Shown: positions 1-12,783 of the stretch, piece after piece | How positions within the stretch are numbered: position 1 is the first letter of the stretch | How the letters are laid out: every line of letters starts with the position of its first letter | Origin: Peribacillus asahii | GTDB taxonomy: Bacteria; Bacillota; Bacilli; Bacillales; DSM-1321 | DNA: 64,000 nt | Assembly: GCF_004006295.1 (NCBI RefSeq) | Contig: NZ_CP026095.1 | Location: forward strand, 392,501 to 456,500 | Direction: 5' to 3' | Notes under the pieces: model-generated | What the model saw: the letters and a program-made list of their open reading frames with translations, nothing else | Told to the model about the DNA's origin: nothing | The model's database searches: none | Made by a program: the position numbers and the translations under genes

Positions 1-345
1 TATGCCGAAGGTGCTAAAGAAAAAGGCTTGAAGGTTATTATTGCAGGTGCAGGTGGAGCAGCTCATCTTCCAGGGATGACAGCAGCGAAGACGATTGTGC
101 CGGTTATTGGTGTGCCTGTTCAATCGAAAGCGCTAAATGGCATGGATTCTTTGTTATCAATTGTTCAGATGCCAGGCGGCGTGCCAGTAGCTACAGTAGC
201 AATCGGAAAGGCTGGAGCGACCAATGCTGGTTTACTTGCGGCTCAGATTCTTGGTACGACGGATGCAACTATTGCTGATAGATTAGAAGGTTTGCGAAAC
301 GAATCAAAGGAAAAGGTGTTAGCGAGCAGTGAACAGCTTAAATAA
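1..345 (+). CDS. purE: N5-carboxyaminoimidazole ribonucleotide mutase PurE (5' end cut off by window)
   Basis: PurE moves the carboxyl group of N5-CAIR to C4, giving CAIR in cytosolic purine synthesis. The window opens inside the gene; 114 codons remain, and since the family is about 160 residues, roughly 45-50 N-terminal residues lie to the left. The visible part has the family signature [11 protein letters not shown] and the later segment [14 protein letters not shown], both of which line the substrate pocket in known PurE structures. The 3' end overlaps the start of purK by 17 bases, so the two are translated from one message. Class I PurE working with PurK is the usual bacterial arrangement, and the next gene confirms it. 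Confidence 0.96.
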   Translation, partial: YAEGAKEKGLKVIIAGAGGAAHLPGMTAAKTIVPVIGVPVQSKALNGMDSLLSIVQMPGGVPVATVAIGKAGATNAGLLAAQILGTTDATIADRLEGLRNESKEKVLASSEQLK

Positions 346-1462
346 TCGAGTAATTTTACCAGGGCAGACAATCGGAATTATTGGCGGCGGGCAACTTGGC
401 AGAATGATGGCGTTGTCGGCTAAAGCATCAGGATTTAAAATTGCTGTGCTTGAACCAGCTGCAGATGGTCCATGTGCTCAAGTCGCTGATATTGAAATAA
501 ATGGGGGGTACAATGATATTGCCTCGTTGAAGAAGCTGGCGGATGTTAGTGATGTGATTACGTATGAATTTGAAAATATTAGCTTTCAAGCATTAGATTG
601 GTTGAAGGATCATGCGTATCTTCCACAAGGTTCACAATTGTTGAAGTTAACGCAAGATCGGTTAACGGAAAAGAAAGCTATTGCCGATGCAGGAGCAATG
701 GTGGCTCCTTATCATGAAATTCAAACGATATCAGATATTCATCAATATATAGAAGAATTAGGCTATCCAAGTGTATTAAAAACGACACGCGGAGGCTATG
801 ACGGAAAAGGACAGCTTGTTATTAGAGAAGAAGCTGATATTCCTCAAGCTGAACCATTATTAAAAAGTGGTGTGTGCGTGCTAGAAGCTTGGATTCCTTT
901 TACGAAAGAGATTTCTGTCATTGTGACGCGAAATGCATCTGGTGATTGTCAACAGTTCCCCGTTGCTGAAAATATTCATGTGGACAATATTTTACATAAA
1001 AGTATTGTTCCAGCGCGCATTAGTGAAATGGCTGAGCAACGTGCGATTGAGCAGGCATCTAAGCTTGCTGAAGCATTTGAATTAGTAGGTACGCTAGCAG
1101 TGGAAATGTTTTTGACAGAAGATGATAATATTATTATTAATGAATTAGCACCACGACCACATAATTCTGGGCATTATACAATGGAGGCTTGTGAAACGTC
1201 GCAGTTTGAACAACATGTTCGTGCGGTTTGCAACTGGCCATTAGGCAATACAGAATTATTAAAGCCGGTAGTGATGGTTAATATTTTAGGTGAACACCTC
1301 GATCCACTCTTGCAGGAAATTCCAACGCGTAAGGATTGGAAAGTTCATTTGTACGGTAAAGCGGAAGCTAAGACCAAGAGAAAAATGGGGCATGTGAATA
1401 TTTTGCGCTCAACGGTTGAGGAAGCTTTGCACGAAAGTAATCAGAGTGGGATATGGCAGTAA
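329..1462 (+). CDS. purK: 5-(carboxyamino)imidazole ribonucleotide synthase PurK
   Basis: PurK is an ATP-grasp ligase that carboxylates AIR with bicarbonate to N5-CAIR, the substrate of PurE. The protein has 377 residues, normal for the family. The nucleotide-binding motif GGGQLGRM lies at residues 19-26, and the ATP-grasp metal-site segment [14 protein letters not shown] lies near residue 270. Translation starts at GTG (329), inside the last codons of purE, with an AAGG stretch about 12 bases upstream; no ATG gives a better N-terminus. It sits second in the surviving part of the pur operon and is followed after 24 bases by purB. Confidence 0.96.
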   Translation: MNSLNNRVILPGQTIGIIGGGQLGRMMALSAKASGFKIAVLEPAADGPCAQVADIEINGGYNDIASLKKLADVSDVITYEFENISFQALDWLKDHAYLPQGSQLLKLTQDRLTEKKAIADAGAMVAPYHEIQTISDIHQYIEELGYPSVLKTTRGGYDGKGQLVIREEADIPQAEPLLKSGVCVLEAWIPFTKEISVIVTRNASGDCQQFPVAENIHVDNILHKSIVPARISEMAEQRAIEQASKLAEAFELVGTLAVEMFLTEDDNIIINELAPRPHNSGHYTMEACETSQFEQHVRAVCNWPLGNTELLKPVVMVNILGEHLDPLLQEIPTRKDWKVHLYGKAEAKTKRKMGHVNILRSTVEEALHESNQSGIWQ

Positions 1463-1486
1463 TTAGTTGAAACGGAGGATGAAATA

Positions 1487-2779
1487 ATGATTGAACGTTA
1501 TACTCGCCCAGAAATGGGAGCAATTTGGACGGAAGAAAACCGCTTTAAGGCGTGGTTAGAAGTAGAAATTTTGGCGTGTGAAGCTTGGTCTGAACTTGGT
1601 GTTATTCCAAAAGAAGATGTGAAACTTCTTCGTGAAAATGCAACATTTAATATTGATCGCATTAATGAAATTGAAAAAGAAACTCGCCATGACGTGGTGG
1701 CATTTACACGTGCAGTATCGGAAACAGTTGGAGAAGAGCGTAAATGGGTTCATTATGGCTTAACGTCAACAGATGTTGTCGATACAGCTCTTTCTTATTT
1801 AATTAAACAAGCAAACGATATTCTATCGAAAGACTTAAATAATTTTGTTGAAATCTTAAAAAATAAAGCAAAAGAACATAAATATACTGTTATGATGGGG
1901 CGCACGCACGGTGTGCATGCTGAACCAACTACATTTGGCTTAAAGCTTGGTCTTTGGTATGAAGAAATGAAACGTAATGTAGAACGTTTTGAAGCAGCTA
2001 GAAAGACAATTGAGTTCGGGAAAATGTCTGGAGCTGTTGGAACATACGCAAACATCGATCCATTCGTTGAGCAGTATGTATGTGAGAAATTAGGCTTACA
2101 GGCAGCACCAATTTCTACACAAACGCTACAACGTGATCGTCATGCGCACTATATGAGTACATTAGCCCTTATTGCAACATCAATCGAAAAATTTGCAACA
2201 GAAGTTCGCGGATTACAAAAAAGTGAAACACGTGAAGTAGAAGAATTCTTCGCAAAAGGTCAAAAAGGATCTTCTGCTATGCCGCATAAACGTAATCCAA
2301 TCGGTTCTGAAAATATGACAGGTATGGCACGTGTTATTCGTGGATACATGATGACAGCTTACGAAAATGTGTCATTATGGCATGAACGTGACATCTCTCA
2401 TTCATCTGCAGAGCGCGTTATTTTACCAGATGCAACGATTGCTTTGAACTACATGTTAAATCGTTTTAGCAACATTGTTAAAAACTTAACAGTTTATCCG
2501 GAAAATATGAAACGCAATATGGACCGTACACTAGGTCTTATTTTCTCTCAGCGAGTACTGCTTGCTTTAATTGATAAAGGACTTGTTCGTGAAGAAGCTT
2601 ACGATACTGTACAACCAAAAGCGATGCAAGCGTGGGAATTACAAGTTCCGTTCCGCAGCTTAATCGAAAAAGATGATAAAATTACGAGCTTATTGACAAA
2701 AGAAGAACTAGATGATTGTTTCGATCCAACATATCATCTGAAAAATGTCGATGTAATTTTTGATCGTTTAGGATTGTAA
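1487..2779 (+). CDS. purB: adenylosuccinate lyase PurB
   Basis: PurB removes fumarate twice in purine synthesis: from SAICAR to AICAR and from adenylosuccinate to AMP. The 430-residue protein matches the Bacillus enzyme in length. The fumarase/aspartase superfamily signature [11 protein letters not shown] is present around residues 260-270, and the segment [12 protein letters not shown] (about 139-150) carries active-site histidines. The start codon ATG has a GGAGGA ribosome site 8 bases upstream. A 14-bp hairpin follows the stop codon, before purC. Confidence 0.97.
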   Translation: MIERYTRPEMGAIWTEENRFKAWLEVEILACEAWSELGVIPKEDVKLLRENATFNIDRINEIEKETRHDVVAFTRAVSETVGEERKWVHYGLTSTDVVDTALSYLIKQANDILSKDLNNFVEILKNKAKEHKYTVMMGRTHGVHAEPTTFGLKLGLWYEEMKRNVERFEAARKTIEFGKMSGAVGTYANIDPFVEQYVCEKLGLQAAPISTQTLQRDRHAHYMSTLALIATSIEKFATEVRGLQKSETREVEEFFAKGQKGSSAMPHKRNPIGSENMTGMARVIRGYMMTAYENVSLWHERDISHSSAERVILPDATIALNYMLNRFSNIVKNLTVYPENMKRNMDRTLGLIFSQRVLLALIDKGLVREEAYDTVQPKAMQAWELQVPFRSLIEKDDKITSLLTKEELDDCFDPTYHLKNVDVIFDRLGL

Positions 2780-2785
2780 GAAACA

Positions 2786-2822
2786 AACAAGCGTTTAATC
2801 GAAACTGAATTAAACGCTTGTT
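2786..2822 (+). terminator. intra-operon hairpin between purB and purC, no T-tract
   Basis: A perfect 14-bp inverted repeat, with arms at 2786-2799 and 2809-2822 and a 9-base loop, lies directly after the purB stop codon. It is not followed by a run of T, so it does not look like a classical intrinsic terminator. It may stabilise or process the purB end of the long pur transcript, or attenuate weakly. Confidence 0.6.
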
Positions 2823-2877
2823 ATCACGAAAATACTTAATTGTATTATTCCCAATATTCAATATGGAGGACAGACAG

Positions 2878-3597
2878 ATGGAGAAACGAGAATTGCTTTA
2901 TGAAGGAAAAGCCAAACGAATTTATGCAACGGATAATAATGAGGTTGTATGGGTGGAGTTTAAAGACTCGGCAACAGCTTTTAATGGAGAAAAGAAATCA
3001 GAAATCGAAGGTAAAGGGGCTTTAAATAATCAAATTACAAGTTTATTATTTGCGAAGCTAAAGGAAGAAAATATTCCTTCTCACTTTATTGAAAAGATTT
3101 CTGAAAGAGAACAGCTTGTAAAAAAGGTTGAGATTATTCCGCTTGAAGTAGTCATCCGTAATACAGCTGCTGGTAGTTTTTCAAAACGCTTAGGTGTTGA
3201 AGAAGGTACACCATTTAAAAAACCGTTAGTGGAGTTTTATTATAAAGACGATTCACTTGGTGATCCTCTGTTAACTGAAGACCATATTGAAGAGCTAGAG
3301 ATTGCAAGTCGTGAAGAAATTGCGATTTTAAAAGAAAAAGGATTAGAAGTAGATCGAGTTCTATCCGTATTTTTCGAAGAATTGGGAATAAAATTAATTG
3401 ACTTTAAATTAGAGTTTGGGAAAACATCAGATGGCGCGATTTTATTGGCGGACGAAATTTCTCCAGATAATTGCCGCTTTTGGGATGCTAAAACAAACGA
3501 GAAAATGGATAAAGACGTATTCCGTCGAGATTTAGGGAATTTAACAGACGCATATAAGAAAATTTTAGCTAAGCTGGAGGGTATTCAACATGTATAA
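2878..3597 (+). CDS. purC: SAICAR synthetase PurC
   Basis: PurC condenses CAIR with aspartate using ATP to give SAICAR. The motif EGKAKRIY is at residues 9-16 and the segment DEISPDNCRFWD, typical of the C-terminal part, is near residue 195. I chose the ATG at 2878 because a GGAGGA site lies just upstream and the N-terminus then matches the family (MEKRELLYEGK). The longer frame from 2818 would place the start inside the purB-purC hairpin region. The protein has 239 residues. Its last 8 bases overlap purS. Confidence 0.96.
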   Translation: MEKRELLYEGKAKRIYATDNNEVVWVEFKDSATAFNGEKKSEIEGKGALNNQITSLLFAKLKEENIPSHFIEKISEREQLVKKVEIIPLEVVIRNTAAGSFSKRLGVEEGTPFKKPLVEFYYKDDSLGDPLLTEDHIEELEIASREEIAILKEKGLEVDRVLSVFFEELGIKLIDFKLEFGKTSDGAILLADEISPDNCRFWDAKTNEKMDKDVFRRDLGNLTDAYKKILAKLEGIQHV

Positions 3598-3844
3598 GGT
3601 TAAAGTATATATCACACTAAGAGAAAGCGTACTAGATCCTCAAGGAGCGGCTGTTCAACAATCGCTTCATACATTAACGTACAATGAAGTAAGCGATGTA
3701 CGTATCGGGAAATACATCGAGCTAACAATTGATAAAACAGAACGTGATTTAGATCAATTGGTTAAAGAAATGTGTGAAAAGTTATTAGCGAATACGGTTA
3801 TTGAAGACTATCGTTATGAAGTTGAGGAGGTTGTCGCTCAATGA
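3590..3844 (+). CDS. purS: PurS subunit of FGAM synthetase
   Basis: PurS is the small, non-catalytic subunit that joins PurL and PurQ in the three-part formylglycinamidine ribonucleotide synthetase of Gram-positive bacteria. It has 84 residues and the typical start [18 protein letters not shown]. It overlaps purC by 8 bases and ends in ATGA shared with the purQ start, so translation of purC-S-Q is probably coupled. Confidence 0.95.
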   Translation: MYKVKVYITLRESVLDPQGAAVQQSLHTLTYNEVSDVRIGKYIELTIDKTERDLDQLVKEMCEKLLANTVIEDYRYEVEEVVAQ

Positions 3845-4527
3845 AGTTTGCCGTAATTGTTTTCCCAGGCTCAAATTGTGATGTTGATATGTTCCATGCA
3901 ATTAAAGATGCTCTTGGAGAAGAAGTAGAATATGTTTGGCATTCAGCTGACAATCTTGATGAATACGACGGCATTCTTCTACCAGGTGGTTTCTCGTATG
4001 GGGATTACTTGCGTTGTGGAGCGATTGCTCGTTTCTCTAACGTCATGGCGGAAGTAGTAAAGGCAGCAGAGGCTGGCAAACCAGTTCTTGGCGTTTGTAA
4101 CGGATTCCAAATCTTACTTGAGGCAGGATTGCTTCCAGGTGCGATGCGTCGCAATGACGGTTTGAAATTCATTTGCCGTAATGTAGAACTTCAAGTAGCG
4201 AACAATGAAACCATGTTCACAACAAGCTACGAGGCGAATGAAACTATTACTGTGCCAATTGCACATGGTGAGGGAAATTACTACTGTGACGAAGCAACAC
4301 TTGCTGAATTAAAAGAAAACAAACAAATCGTCTTTACGTATGCGGGTACAAACCCGAACGGAAGTCTTGAAGATATTGCAGGTATTACAAATAAACAAGG
4401 GAATGTACTTGGCATGATGCCACACCCTGAACGTGCCGTTGATGAGTTGCTTGGCAGCACAGACGGCTTAAAGATTTTTCAATCCATCGTAAAAAACTGG
4501 AGGGAAACACATGTTGTTACAGCTTGA
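3841..4527 (+). CDS. purQ: FGAM synthetase glutaminase subunit PurQ
   Basis: PurQ is the class I glutamine amidotransferase that feeds ammonia to PurL. The nucleophile elbow GVCNGFQ places the catalytic cysteine at residue 86; the PHPERA segment near the C-terminus carries the catalytic histidine and glutamate. At 228 residues it has normal length. It starts within the purS stop (ATGA) and overlaps purL by 17 bases. Confidence 0.96.
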   Translation: MKFAVIVFPGSNCDVDMFHAIKDALGEEVEYVWHSADNLDEYDGILLPGGFSYGDYLRCGAIARFSNVMAEVVKAAEAGKPVLGVCNGFQILLEAGLLPGAMRRNDGLKFICRNVELQVANNETMFTTSYEANETITVPIAHGEGNYYCDEATLAELKENKQIVFTYAGTNPNGSLEDIAGITNKQGNVLGMMPHPERAVDELLGSTDGLKIFQSIVKNWRETHVVTA

Positions 4528-6730
4528 ACCAAATCCGGAGATGATTAAATCCGAACGCATCTACGCAGAAATGGGACTTTCCGACTCGGAATTTGCCATG
4601 GTGGAGAAAATCTTAGGCAGACTGCCAAACTACACGGAAACAGGATTGTTTTCAGTTATGTGGTCAGAGCATTGTTCTTATAAAAACTCTAAGCCTATTT
4701 TAAAGAAGTTCCCAATTACAGGGGAAAAAGTGCTTCAAGGACCTGGTGAAGGTGCGGGAATCGTTGATATTGGCGATAACCAAGCAGTTGTTTTCAAAAT
4801 TGAAAGTCACAACCACCCATCAGCAATTGAACCATATCAAGGAGCTGCGACAGGAGTCGGCGGAATCATTCGTGACGTTTTCTCAATGGGTGCACGTCCA
4901 ATTGCGATGCTAAACTCATTACGTTTCGGTGAATTAGATAATGATCGTGTAAAATATTTATTCAAAGAAGTAGTAGCTGGAATTGCAGGCTATGGAAACT
5001 GTATCGGAATTCCGACAGTCGGCGGTGAGGTTCAATTTGATCCATCTTATGAAGGAAACCCGCTTGTCAATGCGATGTGTGTGGGCTTAATTAATCATGA
5101 AGATATTAAAAAAGGTCAAGCACACGGCGTTGGTAATACGGTTATGTATGTAGGAGCGAAAACAGGTCGTGACGGTATTCACGGTGCTACATTTGCTTCT
5201 GAAGAACTTTCAGAGGATTCGGATGAGAAGCGTCCAGCGGTTCAGGTTGGGGACCCATTCATGGAGAAACTACTTCTTGAAGCATGTCTTGAATTGATTC
5301 AATCAGATGCCTTAGTTGGAATTCAAGATATGGGTGCAGCGGGCTTAACAAGTTCATCTGCTGAAATGGCAAGTAAAGCAGGTTCTGGGATTACGATGAA
5401 TCTTGATCTTGTTCCACAACGTGAAACAGGCATGACAGCATACGAAATGATGCTTTCTGAATCACAAGAACGTATGTTAATTGTTGTGAAAAAAGGTCGC
5501 GAACAAGAAATCGTCGATCTATTTACGAAATATGATTTAGAAGCGGTATCTGTTGGGGAAGTAACAGATGATAAAAACTTAACGCTATATCACCAAGGCC
5601 AAATTGTTGCACAAGTACCAGTTGATGCATTAGCCGAAGATGCACCGGTTTATCATAAACCATCAAGCGAACCGCAACGATTCCGTGACTTCCAAGCGAT
5701 GGAACCAAAAGTACCAGCTGTTACGGATTATAAAGAAACGTTACTTGCTCTTTTACAACAACCAACGATTGCAAGCAAAGAGTGGGTATATGATCAATAT
5801 GATTATATGGTTCGTACAAATACAGTTATTGCACCAGGTTCTGACGCAGCAGTTGTACGTGTACGCGGCACAAATAAAGCATTAGCGATGACAACAGATT
5901 GTAACTCTCGCTATTTATACTTAGATCCGGAAACAGGTGGGAAAATTGCGGTAGCGGAAGCAGCGCGTAACATTATTTGTTCTGGTGCTGAGCCACTTGC
6001 AATTACAGACTGCTTAAACTTTGGTAATCCAGAGAAACCAGAAATTTTCTGGCAATTAGAAAAAGCAGCAGACGGCATGAGCGATGCTTGCCGTACATTA
6101 AGCACGCCTGTTATCGGCGGAAACGTTTCATTATATAACGAAACAAACGGTGAAGCTGTGTACCCAACTCCAGTTGTTGGAATGGTTGGTCTTGTGAAAG
6201 ATGTAAAACATATTACTACACAGTCTTTCAAAAATGAAGGTGACTTCATCTATGTAGTAGGCGAAGCGAAGCCTGAATTTGGAGGAAGTGAGCTTCAAAA
6301 ATTGACTGAAGGTGAAATTTTCGGTCGCGCACCAGAAATCGATTTAGACGTAGAACAAGCACGCCAGCAACAAATTTTAGCAGCTATTCAAGCAGGACTA
6401 ATCAAGTCAGCTCATGATGTTGCTGAAGGTGGTTTGGCTGTAGCTCTTTCTGAATCATTATTTGGTGAAAAAGAGCTTGGTGCATCAGTTACTGTGACTG
6501 GTGAAGCAGTAGCAGCTCTTTTCAGTGAAACACAATCACGTTTCTTAATATCTGTAAGTCCTGAAAACCAAGCTGCATTTGAAGCAGCTGTGAAAGATGC
6601 AGTACAAATCGGTACGGTAACAAATGATGCAACATTACGTATTTCTGCAGAAGAAACAACGCTAGTAGAAGCGAATGTACAAGAATTACAAACAGCTTGG
6701 AAAGGAGCTATCCCATGCTTGCTGAAATAA
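4511..6730 (+). CDS. purL: FGAM synthetase subunit II PurL (small type)
   Basis: PurL makes FGAM from FGAR with ATP and ammonia. At 739 residues this is the small PurL that needs PurS and PurQ, both encoded just upstream. The family segments [18 protein letters not shown] (about 43-60) and [21 protein letters not shown] (about 97) are visible, as is the second ATP-type half with [10 protein letters not shown]. The ATG at 4511 follows a GGAGGG site inside the end of purQ. Its 3' end overlaps purF by 16 bases. Confidence 0.96.
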   Translation: MLLQLEPNPEMIKSERIYAEMGLSDSEFAMVEKILGRLPNYTETGLFSVMWSEHCSYKNSKPILKKFPITGEKVLQGPGEGAGIVDIGDNQAVVFKIESHNHPSAIEPYQGAATGVGGIIRDVFSMGARPIAMLNSLRFGELDNDRVKYLFKEVVAGIAGYGNCIGIPTVGGEVQFDPSYEGNPLVNAMCVGLINHEDIKKGQAHGVGNTVMYVGAKTGRDGIHGATFASEELSEDSDEKRPAVQVGDPFMEKLLLEACLELIQSDALVGIQDMGAAGLTSSSAEMASKAGSGITMNLDLVPQRETGMTAYEMMLSESQERMLIVVKKGREQEIVDLFTKYDLEAVSVGEVTDDKNLTLYHQGQIVAQVPVDALAEDAPVYHKPSSEPQRFRDFQAMEPKVPAVTDYKETLLALLQQPTIASKEWVYDQYDYMVRTNTVIAPGSDAAVVRVRGTNKALAMTTDCNSRYLYLDPETGGKIAVAEAARNIICSGAEPLAITDCLNFGNPEKPEIFWQLEKAADGMSDACRTLSTPVIGGNVSLYNETNGEAVYPTPVVGMVGLVKDVKHITTQSFKNEGDFIYVVGEAKPEFGGSELQKLTEGEIFGRAPEIDLDVEQARQQQILAAIQAGLIKSAHDVAEGGLAVALSESLFGEKELGASVTVTGEAVAALFSETQSRFLISVSPENQAAFEAAVKDAVQIGTVTNDATLRISAEETTLVEANVQELQTAWKGAIPCLLK

Positions 6731-8130
6731 AAGGCTTAAACGAAGAGTGTGGTGTTGTCGGGATTTGGGGACATCCAGATGCAGCTCAATTAGCTTATTA
6801 CGGGCTTCATAGCTTGCAGCATCGTGGTCAAGAGGGAGCGGGAATCGTCACAACAGACGGTTCTACGCTTTCGATTTCAAAAGGCGAGGGACTTGTTACG
6901 GAGATTTTTACAGCGGAGAAAATGAAAGAACTATCTGGCTCTGGTAAAGCAGCAATTGGTCATGTGCGGTATGCAACAGCAGGCGGCGGCGGTTATCAGA
7001 ATGTCCAACCGTTTTTGTTCCAATCGATTACAGGCGGATTGGCACTTGCTCATAACGGAAACTTAGTGAATGCAACTCAATTGAAAGCCCAGTTAGAGGG
7101 TCAAGGCAGTATCTTTCAAACAACTTCCGATACAGAAGTATTAGCACATTTAATTAAGCGCTCAGGTTTTCCGACTTTGAAGGAATCGGTAAAAAATAGC
7201 TTAAGTTTAATAAAAGGTGCCTATGCATTCATTATTTTAACGGAAACAGAAATGATTTTAGCGTTGGATCCACACGGTCTTCGTCCACTTTCACTTGGAA
7301 AAATTGGCGATGCCTATATTGCAGCTTCTGAAACATGTGCGCTGGATATTGTTGGAGCTGAATTTGTTCGTGATATTGAGCCTGGAGAGCTTGTTGTGAT
7401 TAATGATGAAGGAATTACATCAGAATTTTTCTCCAAGTCTAGTCAACGTGCGATGTGTGCAATGGAGTATGTATATTTCTCTCGTCCTGATAGTAATATT
7501 GATGGAATTAATGTTCATACAGCTCGAAAAAATCTTGGTAAACAGTTAGCAAAAGAAGCAAAAATCGAGGCGGATGTTGTGACTGGTGTACCGGATTCAA
7601 GTATTTCAGCAGCGATTGGATATGCTGAGGCAACCGGCATTCCATACGAAATGGGCTTAATTAAAAACCGCTATGTCGGTCGAACATTTATTCAACCTTC
7701 TCAGTCTCTTCGTGAACAAGGGGTAAAGATGAAACTTTCTCCTGTTCGTGGAGTAGTAGAAGGAAAACGTGTTGTTATGGTTGATGACTCAATTGTACGT
7801 GGAACAACAAGCCGTCGTATTGTAAATATGTTAAAGGATGCCGGTGCGAAAGAAGTACATGTGGTTATTAGCTCACCACCGATTAAGAATCCTTGCTTTT
7901 ACGGAATTGATACATCGACAACATCAGAATTGATTGCTAGTTCTAAATCAATCGAAGAAATTCGTGAACTAATTGGTGCGGATTCTTTAACGTTTTTAAG
8001 TGTGGAAGGAATGGTCGAAGCAATTGGTCGTCCATTTGCTGGAGAGACAGGTGGTTCTTGTCTTGCTTGTTTCACAGGGAACTATCCAACAGAGGTTTAT
8101 GATTACGAGCTTGAAACAGTTAAATGCTAA
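6715..8130 (+). CDS. purF: amidophosphoribosyltransferase PurF
   Basis: PurF carries out the first committed step, PRPP plus glutamine to phosphoribosylamine. I place the start at ATG 6715 ([12 protein letters not shown]) after an AAAGGAG site. This gives the short propeptide known from the B. subtilis enzyme, which is cut so that Cys12 becomes the N-terminal nucleophile. The PRPP loop [14 protein letters not shown] is present, and the C-terminal cysteines in CLACFTG match the 4Fe-4S ligands of the Bacillus-type enzyme. The protein has 471 residues and overlaps purL. Confidence 0.96.
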   Translation: MLAEIKGLNEECGVVGIWGHPDAAQLAYYGLHSLQHRGQEGAGIVTTDGSTLSISKGEGLVTEIFTAEKMKELSGSGKAAIGHVRYATAGGGGYQNVQPFLFQSITGGLALAHNGNLVNATQLKAQLEGQGSIFQTTSDTEVLAHLIKRSGFPTLKESVKNSLSLIKGAYAFIILTETEMILALDPHGLRPLSLGKIGDAYIAASETCALDIVGAEFVRDIEPGELVVINDEGITSEFFSKSSQRAMCAMEYVYFSRPDSNIDGINVHTARKNLGKQLAKEAKIEADVVTGVPDSSISAAIGYAEATGIPYEMGLIKNRYVGRTFIQPSQSLREQGVKMKLSPVRGVVEGKRVVMVDDSIVRGTTSRRIVNMLKDAGAKEVHVVISSPPIKNPCFYGIDTSTTSELIASSKSIEEIRELIGADSLTFLSVEGMVEAIGRPFAGETGGSCLACFTGNYPTEVYDYELETVKC

Positions 8131-8167
8131 CACTTATTAGGTCCCGATTAGAGGGGACTAATAAGTG
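8131..8167 (+). terminator. hairpin after purF, weak tail
   Basis: The sequence right after the purF stop can fold into about a 14-bp stem (arms 8131-8145 and about 8153-8167) with one bulged base. The downstream sequence is AAGCTTTACTTT, only moderately T-rich, so read-through into purM is likely. Confidence 0.5.
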
Positions 8168-8208
8168 AAGCTTTACTTTAGATAATTTTTAACTAGTATC
8201 AACATTTA

Positions 8209-8265
8209 GCTCCAGGCGCCCTCGGCTTGAGGTCATAAGCTGATAGCCGGGCGTCTTAAGCTTTT
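8209..8265 (+). repeat. GC-rich intergenic repeat-like element (TAGCTCCAGGCGCC...)
   Basis: A GC-rich stretch in an AT-rich setting reads TAGCTCCAGGCGCC, then GAGGTCATAAGC, then GCCGGGCGTCTTAAGC. The arms AGGCGCCC and GGGCGTCT can pair. It resembles a short repeat (TAGCTCCAGCGCC...GGGCGCTTGCGCTTTT) that I recall scattered between genes in Bacillus and Geobacillus. A related fragment, TGTCTAGCGGCTAGCTCGGT, occurs at 22914-22933. The family assignment is from memory. Confidence 0.45.
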
Positions 8266-8287
8266 CTAATAATTAGGAGGTTTCTTG

Positions 8288-9313
8288 ATGGCTAACGCAT
8301 ATAAGCAAGCTGGTGTGGATATCGAAGCTGGCTATGAGGCAGTAAATCGGATGAAAAAACATGTAGCACGCACGATGCGCCCTGAAGTAATGAACGGTCT
8401 GGGCGGTTTTGGAGGCATGTTTGATTTATCTTCTTTAGGATTAAAAGAGCCTGTTCTTGTTTCAGGTACGGATGGAGTCGGCACAAAATTATTGCTTGCT
8501 TTCATGATGGACAAGCACGATACAATCGGAATTGATGCTGTAGCGATGTGTGTCAATGATGTAGTGGTACAAGGCGCTGCTCCTCTTTACTTCCTTGACT
8601 ATATCGCTTGTGGAAAAGCAGATCCTGCTCGAATTGAAATGATTGTTAAAGGTGTAGCAGAAGGTTGCGAGCAAGCTGGTTGTGCATTAATTGGCGGCGA
8701 AACAGCAGAAATGCCAGGTATGTATGAGATTGAAGAGTATGATGTAGCAGGCTTTACAGTAGGTGCTTGTGAAAAATCACGTTTAATAACAGGAGAAAAT
8801 ATTGTAGAGGGCGATGTGTTAATAGGTCTTGCTTCAAGTGGTATTCATAGTAATGGCTATTCTCTTGTACGTAAAGTTCTTCTTGAAGATGCCGGAATGA
8901 AGTTACAAGATTTCGTTCCAGAGTTTGATCGTACATTAGGTGAAGAATTATTAACACCAACAAAAATTTATGTTCGTTCCATCTTATCAACATTGGAAAA
9001 ATACGAATTAAAAGGACTTGCTCATATTACTGGTGGCGGTTTTATCGAGAATATTCCACGTATGCTTCCAGAAGGAACAGGTGTTGACATTCAACTAGGA
9101 AGCTGGACTATTCCAACTGTGTTCAATTACCTTGAAGAAAAAGGGCAATTACAACAACAAGAAATGTTTAATATTTTTAATATGGGAATCGGTATGGTTG
9201 CTGTCGTGAAAAAAGAAGAAGCAGAACAAGTACTTGCTCATTTTGAACAATGTGGAGAAACAGCTTCTATTATTGGGACAGTTGTTGCTGGTGAAGGAGT
9301 GTCCTTCAGCTGA
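8288..9313 (+). CDS. purM: AIR synthetase PurM
   Basis: PurM closes the imidazole ring: FGAM plus ATP to AIR. The motif GTDGVGTK near residue 61 and the segment [12 protein letters not shown] near residue 137 are typical of the PurM/PurL ATP-binding superfamily. I chose ATG 8288 ([15 protein letters not shown]) because AGGAGG lies 7 bases upstream. The protein has 341 residues. The stop codon TGA overlaps the purN ATG by one base, so the two are coupled. Confidence 0.96.
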   Translation: MANAYKQAGVDIEAGYEAVNRMKKHVARTMRPEVMNGLGGFGGMFDLSSLGLKEPVLVSGTDGVGTKLLLAFMMDKHDTIGIDAVAMCVNDVVVQGAAPLYFLDYIACGKADPARIEMIVKGVAEGCEQAGCALIGGETAEMPGMYEIEEYDVAGFTVGACEKSRLITGENIVEGDVLIGLASSGIHSNGYSLVRKVLLEDAGMKLQDFVPEFDRTLGEELLTPTKIYVRSILSTLEKYELKGLAHITGGGFIENIPRMLPEGTGVDIQLGSWTIPTVFNYLEEKGQLQQQEMFNIFNMGIGMVAVVKKEEAEQVLAHFEQCGETASIIGTVVAGEGVSFS

Positions 9314-9879
9314 TGAAAAAAATTGCGGTTTTTGCATCAGGGAATGGATCGAACTTTCAATCCGTTATAGACGCCATTAAAGCAGGGAAACTTGCAGCTG
9401 AAATTGGCCTCGTTGTCTGTGATAAAGAAGAAGCTTTTGTGCTTAATCGCGCAAAGGCCGAACAGGTAGAAGCGTTTAGCTTTTTACCGAAAAATTATCC
9501 GAGCAAAGAGGCCTTTGAAATGGAAATTTTGGGAAAACTGCATGAGCGGGATATTGACTTTATTGTTCTAGCAGGCTATATGCGTTTAATTGGCCCAACT
9601 CTTCTACAGGCATATTCACATCGAATGGTTAATATTCATCCGTCTCTTTTGCCTGCTTTTCCAGGTAAGGATGCGATTGGACAAGCATTTCAAGCTCGCG
9701 TGAAATTAACCGGAGTGACCATTCATTATGTAGATGAAGGAATGGACACAGGGCCAATCATTGCCCAAAGAGCTGTACCAGTACTTGATGATGACACAAG
9801 AGAAACGCTGCAAACACGGATACAAGAAACGGAACATGAGATGTATCCTGCTGTTTTAGCGGAACTATTTCAAAAATAA
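9313..9879 (+). CDS. purN: phosphoribosylglycinamide formyltransferase PurN
   Basis: PurN transfers a formyl group from 10-formyl-THF to GAR, giving FGAR. The 188-residue protein has the N-terminal loop [10 protein letters not shown] and the folate-site segment [13 protein letters not shown] containing the catalytic histidine. It starts in the purM stop codon (TGATG) and ends one base into the longest possible purH frame. Confidence 0.96.
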   Translation: MKKIAVFASGNGSNFQSVIDAIKAGKLAAEIGLVVCDKEEAFVLNRAKAEQVEAFSFLPKNYPSKEAFEMEILGKLHERDIDFIVLAGYMRLIGPTLLQAYSHRMVNIHPSLLPAFPGKDAIGQAFQARVKLTGVTIHYVDEGMDTGPIIAQRAVPVLDDDTRETLQTRIQETEHEMYPAVLAELFQK

Positions 9880-9905
9880 TGCTACATATGGAGGGACAAA
9901 CACAA

Positions 9906-11441
9906 ATGACAAAGCGTGCTTTAATTAGTGTATCGGATAAAACAGGAGTTGTAGAGTTCGCAAAAGGGTTAAAAGAAGCTGGTTTTGACATTATCTCAAC
10001 AGGTGGTACAAGTAAAACACTTCAAGAAAACGGAATTGAAGTAATCGGAATTAGTGAAGTAACGGGATTCCCAGAAATTTTAGATGGTCGTGTTAAAACT
10101 CTACATCCGAATGTTCACGGAGCAGTATTAGCGAAGCACGGTGATGCTGATCATGCAGCTCAATTAAAAGAGCATAATATTGAGCCTATTCAATTAGTAT
10201 GTGTAAACTTATATCCTTTCCAAGCAACAATTGCTAAACCAGACGTAACAGTAGAAGATGCGATTGAAAACATCGATATCGGTGGACCGACAATGCTTCG
10301 TTCTTCTGCTAAAAACCATGAGTATGTAACAGTTGTTGTAGATTCAGCAGATTACGATACAGTTTTAGCAGAATTAAAAGAGAATGGTGCAGTATCAAAA
10401 GCAACGAATCGTCGCTTAGCAGCAAAAGTGTTCCGTCATACAGCAGCATATGATGCAGTTATTTCTGAATACATGACAGAGCTTGCTGGAGAAGAAAATC
10501 CAGAATCGTTAACAGTTACTTATGAGTTAAAGCAATCTTTACGTTATGGTGAAAACCCACACCAAAAAGCAGCTTTTTATAAAAAGCCACTTGGTTCGGT
10601 TTTCTCTATTGCGGAGGCAAAACAATTGCACGGTAAAGAACTTTCTTATAACAACATTAATGATGCAGATGCTGCATTGCAAATTGTTCAAGAATTCACG
10701 GAGCCAGCAGCGGTAGCGGTGAAACATATGAACCCATGTGGTGTAGGAACTGGTGAAACTATTCTTGAAGCATATGAAAAAGCATACGAAGCTGACTCAA
10801 CTTCTATTTTTGGCGGCATTATCGCGTTAAACCGTGAAGTAGATAAAGCAACAGCAGAAAAACTTCATGAAATCTTCTTAGAAATTATTATTGCGCCAAG
10901 CTTCTCTGACGAGGCGATTGAAGTATTAACAAGCAAGAAAAATATTCGTTTGTTAACGGTAGATTTTGAAGCAGCGAAAAAACCAGAACGTAAACTTACT
11001 TCTATCGAAGGCGGCGTGCTAGTTCAAGACCGTGATGCATACAGCTTGAAGGATGCAGATGTGAAAGTTGTCACAAAACGCGAACCAACAGCTGAAGAGT
11101 GGAAAGCACTTGAACTTGGTTGGAAAGTTGTAAAACATGTGAAATCAAATGCTATCGTTGTAACAGACGATCAAATGACTCTTGGGGTTGGTGCTGGTCA
11201 AATGAACCGTGTTGGTGCAGCAAAAATTGCTTTAGAGCAAGCAGGAGAAAAAGCAAAAGGAAGTGCACTTGCTTCAGATGCATTCTTCCCAATGGATGAT
11301 ACAGTAGAAGCAGCAGCACAAGCTGGTGTAACAGCTATTATCCAAACAGGCGGATCAATCAGAGATGAAGATTCTATTAAAAAAGCAGATGAGTATGGTA
11401 TTGCGATGGTATTCACAGGAGTTCGTCACTTTAAACATTAA
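9906..11441 (+). CDS. purH: bifunctional AICAR transformylase / IMP cyclohydrolase PurH
   Basis: PurH carries out the last two steps to IMP. The N-terminal third is the MGS-like cyclohydrolase domain (start [13 protein letters not shown], then [13 protein letters not shown]). The C-terminal part is the AICAR transformylase domain with [11 protein letters not shown] near residue 275. ATG 9906 is preferred over the upstream ATG at 9879 because GGAGG sits 11 bases before it and the N-terminus then matches the family. It has 511 residues. Confidence 0.96.
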   Translation: MTKRALISVSDKTGVVEFAKGLKEAGFDIISTGGTSKTLQENGIEVIGISEVTGFPEILDGRVKTLHPNVHGAVLAKHGDADHAAQLKEHNIEPIQLVCVNLYPFQATIAKPDVTVEDAIENIDIGGPTMLRSSAKNHEYVTVVVDSADYDTVLAELKENGAVSKATNRRLAAKVFRHTAAYDAVISEYMTELAGEENPESLTVTYELKQSLRYGENPHQKAAFYKKPLGSVFSIAEAKQLHGKELSYNNINDADAALQIVQEFTEPAAVAVKHMNPCGVGTGETILEAYEKAYEADSTSIFGGIIALNREVDKATAEKLHEIFLEIIIAPSFSDEAIEVLTSKKNIRLLTVDFEAAKKPERKLTSIEGGVLVQDRDAYSLKDADVKVVTKREPTAEEWKALELGWKVVKHVKSNAIVVTDDQMTLGVGAGQMNRVGAAKIALEQAGEKAKGSALASDAFFPMDDTVEAAAQAGVTAIIQTGGSIRDEDSIKKADEYGIAMVFTGVRHFKH

Positions 11442-11448
11442 TAAATAA

Positions 11449-12729
<1,281 letters not shown>

Positions 12730-12742
12730 TCCATATAAACAG

Positions 12743-12776
12743 AAAGACGAGCATCGAATGGTGATGCTCGTCTTTT
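12743..12776 (+). terminator. pur operon terminator, probably bidirectional
   Basis: A perfect 13-bp stem (12743-12755 with 12763-12775), a 7-base loop and a TTTT end follow purD. The left arm begins with A residues, so on the minus strand the same hairpin ends in Ts and can also stop the convergent small gene that ends at 12784. Confidence 0.85.
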
Positions 12777-12783
12777 ACATGAT

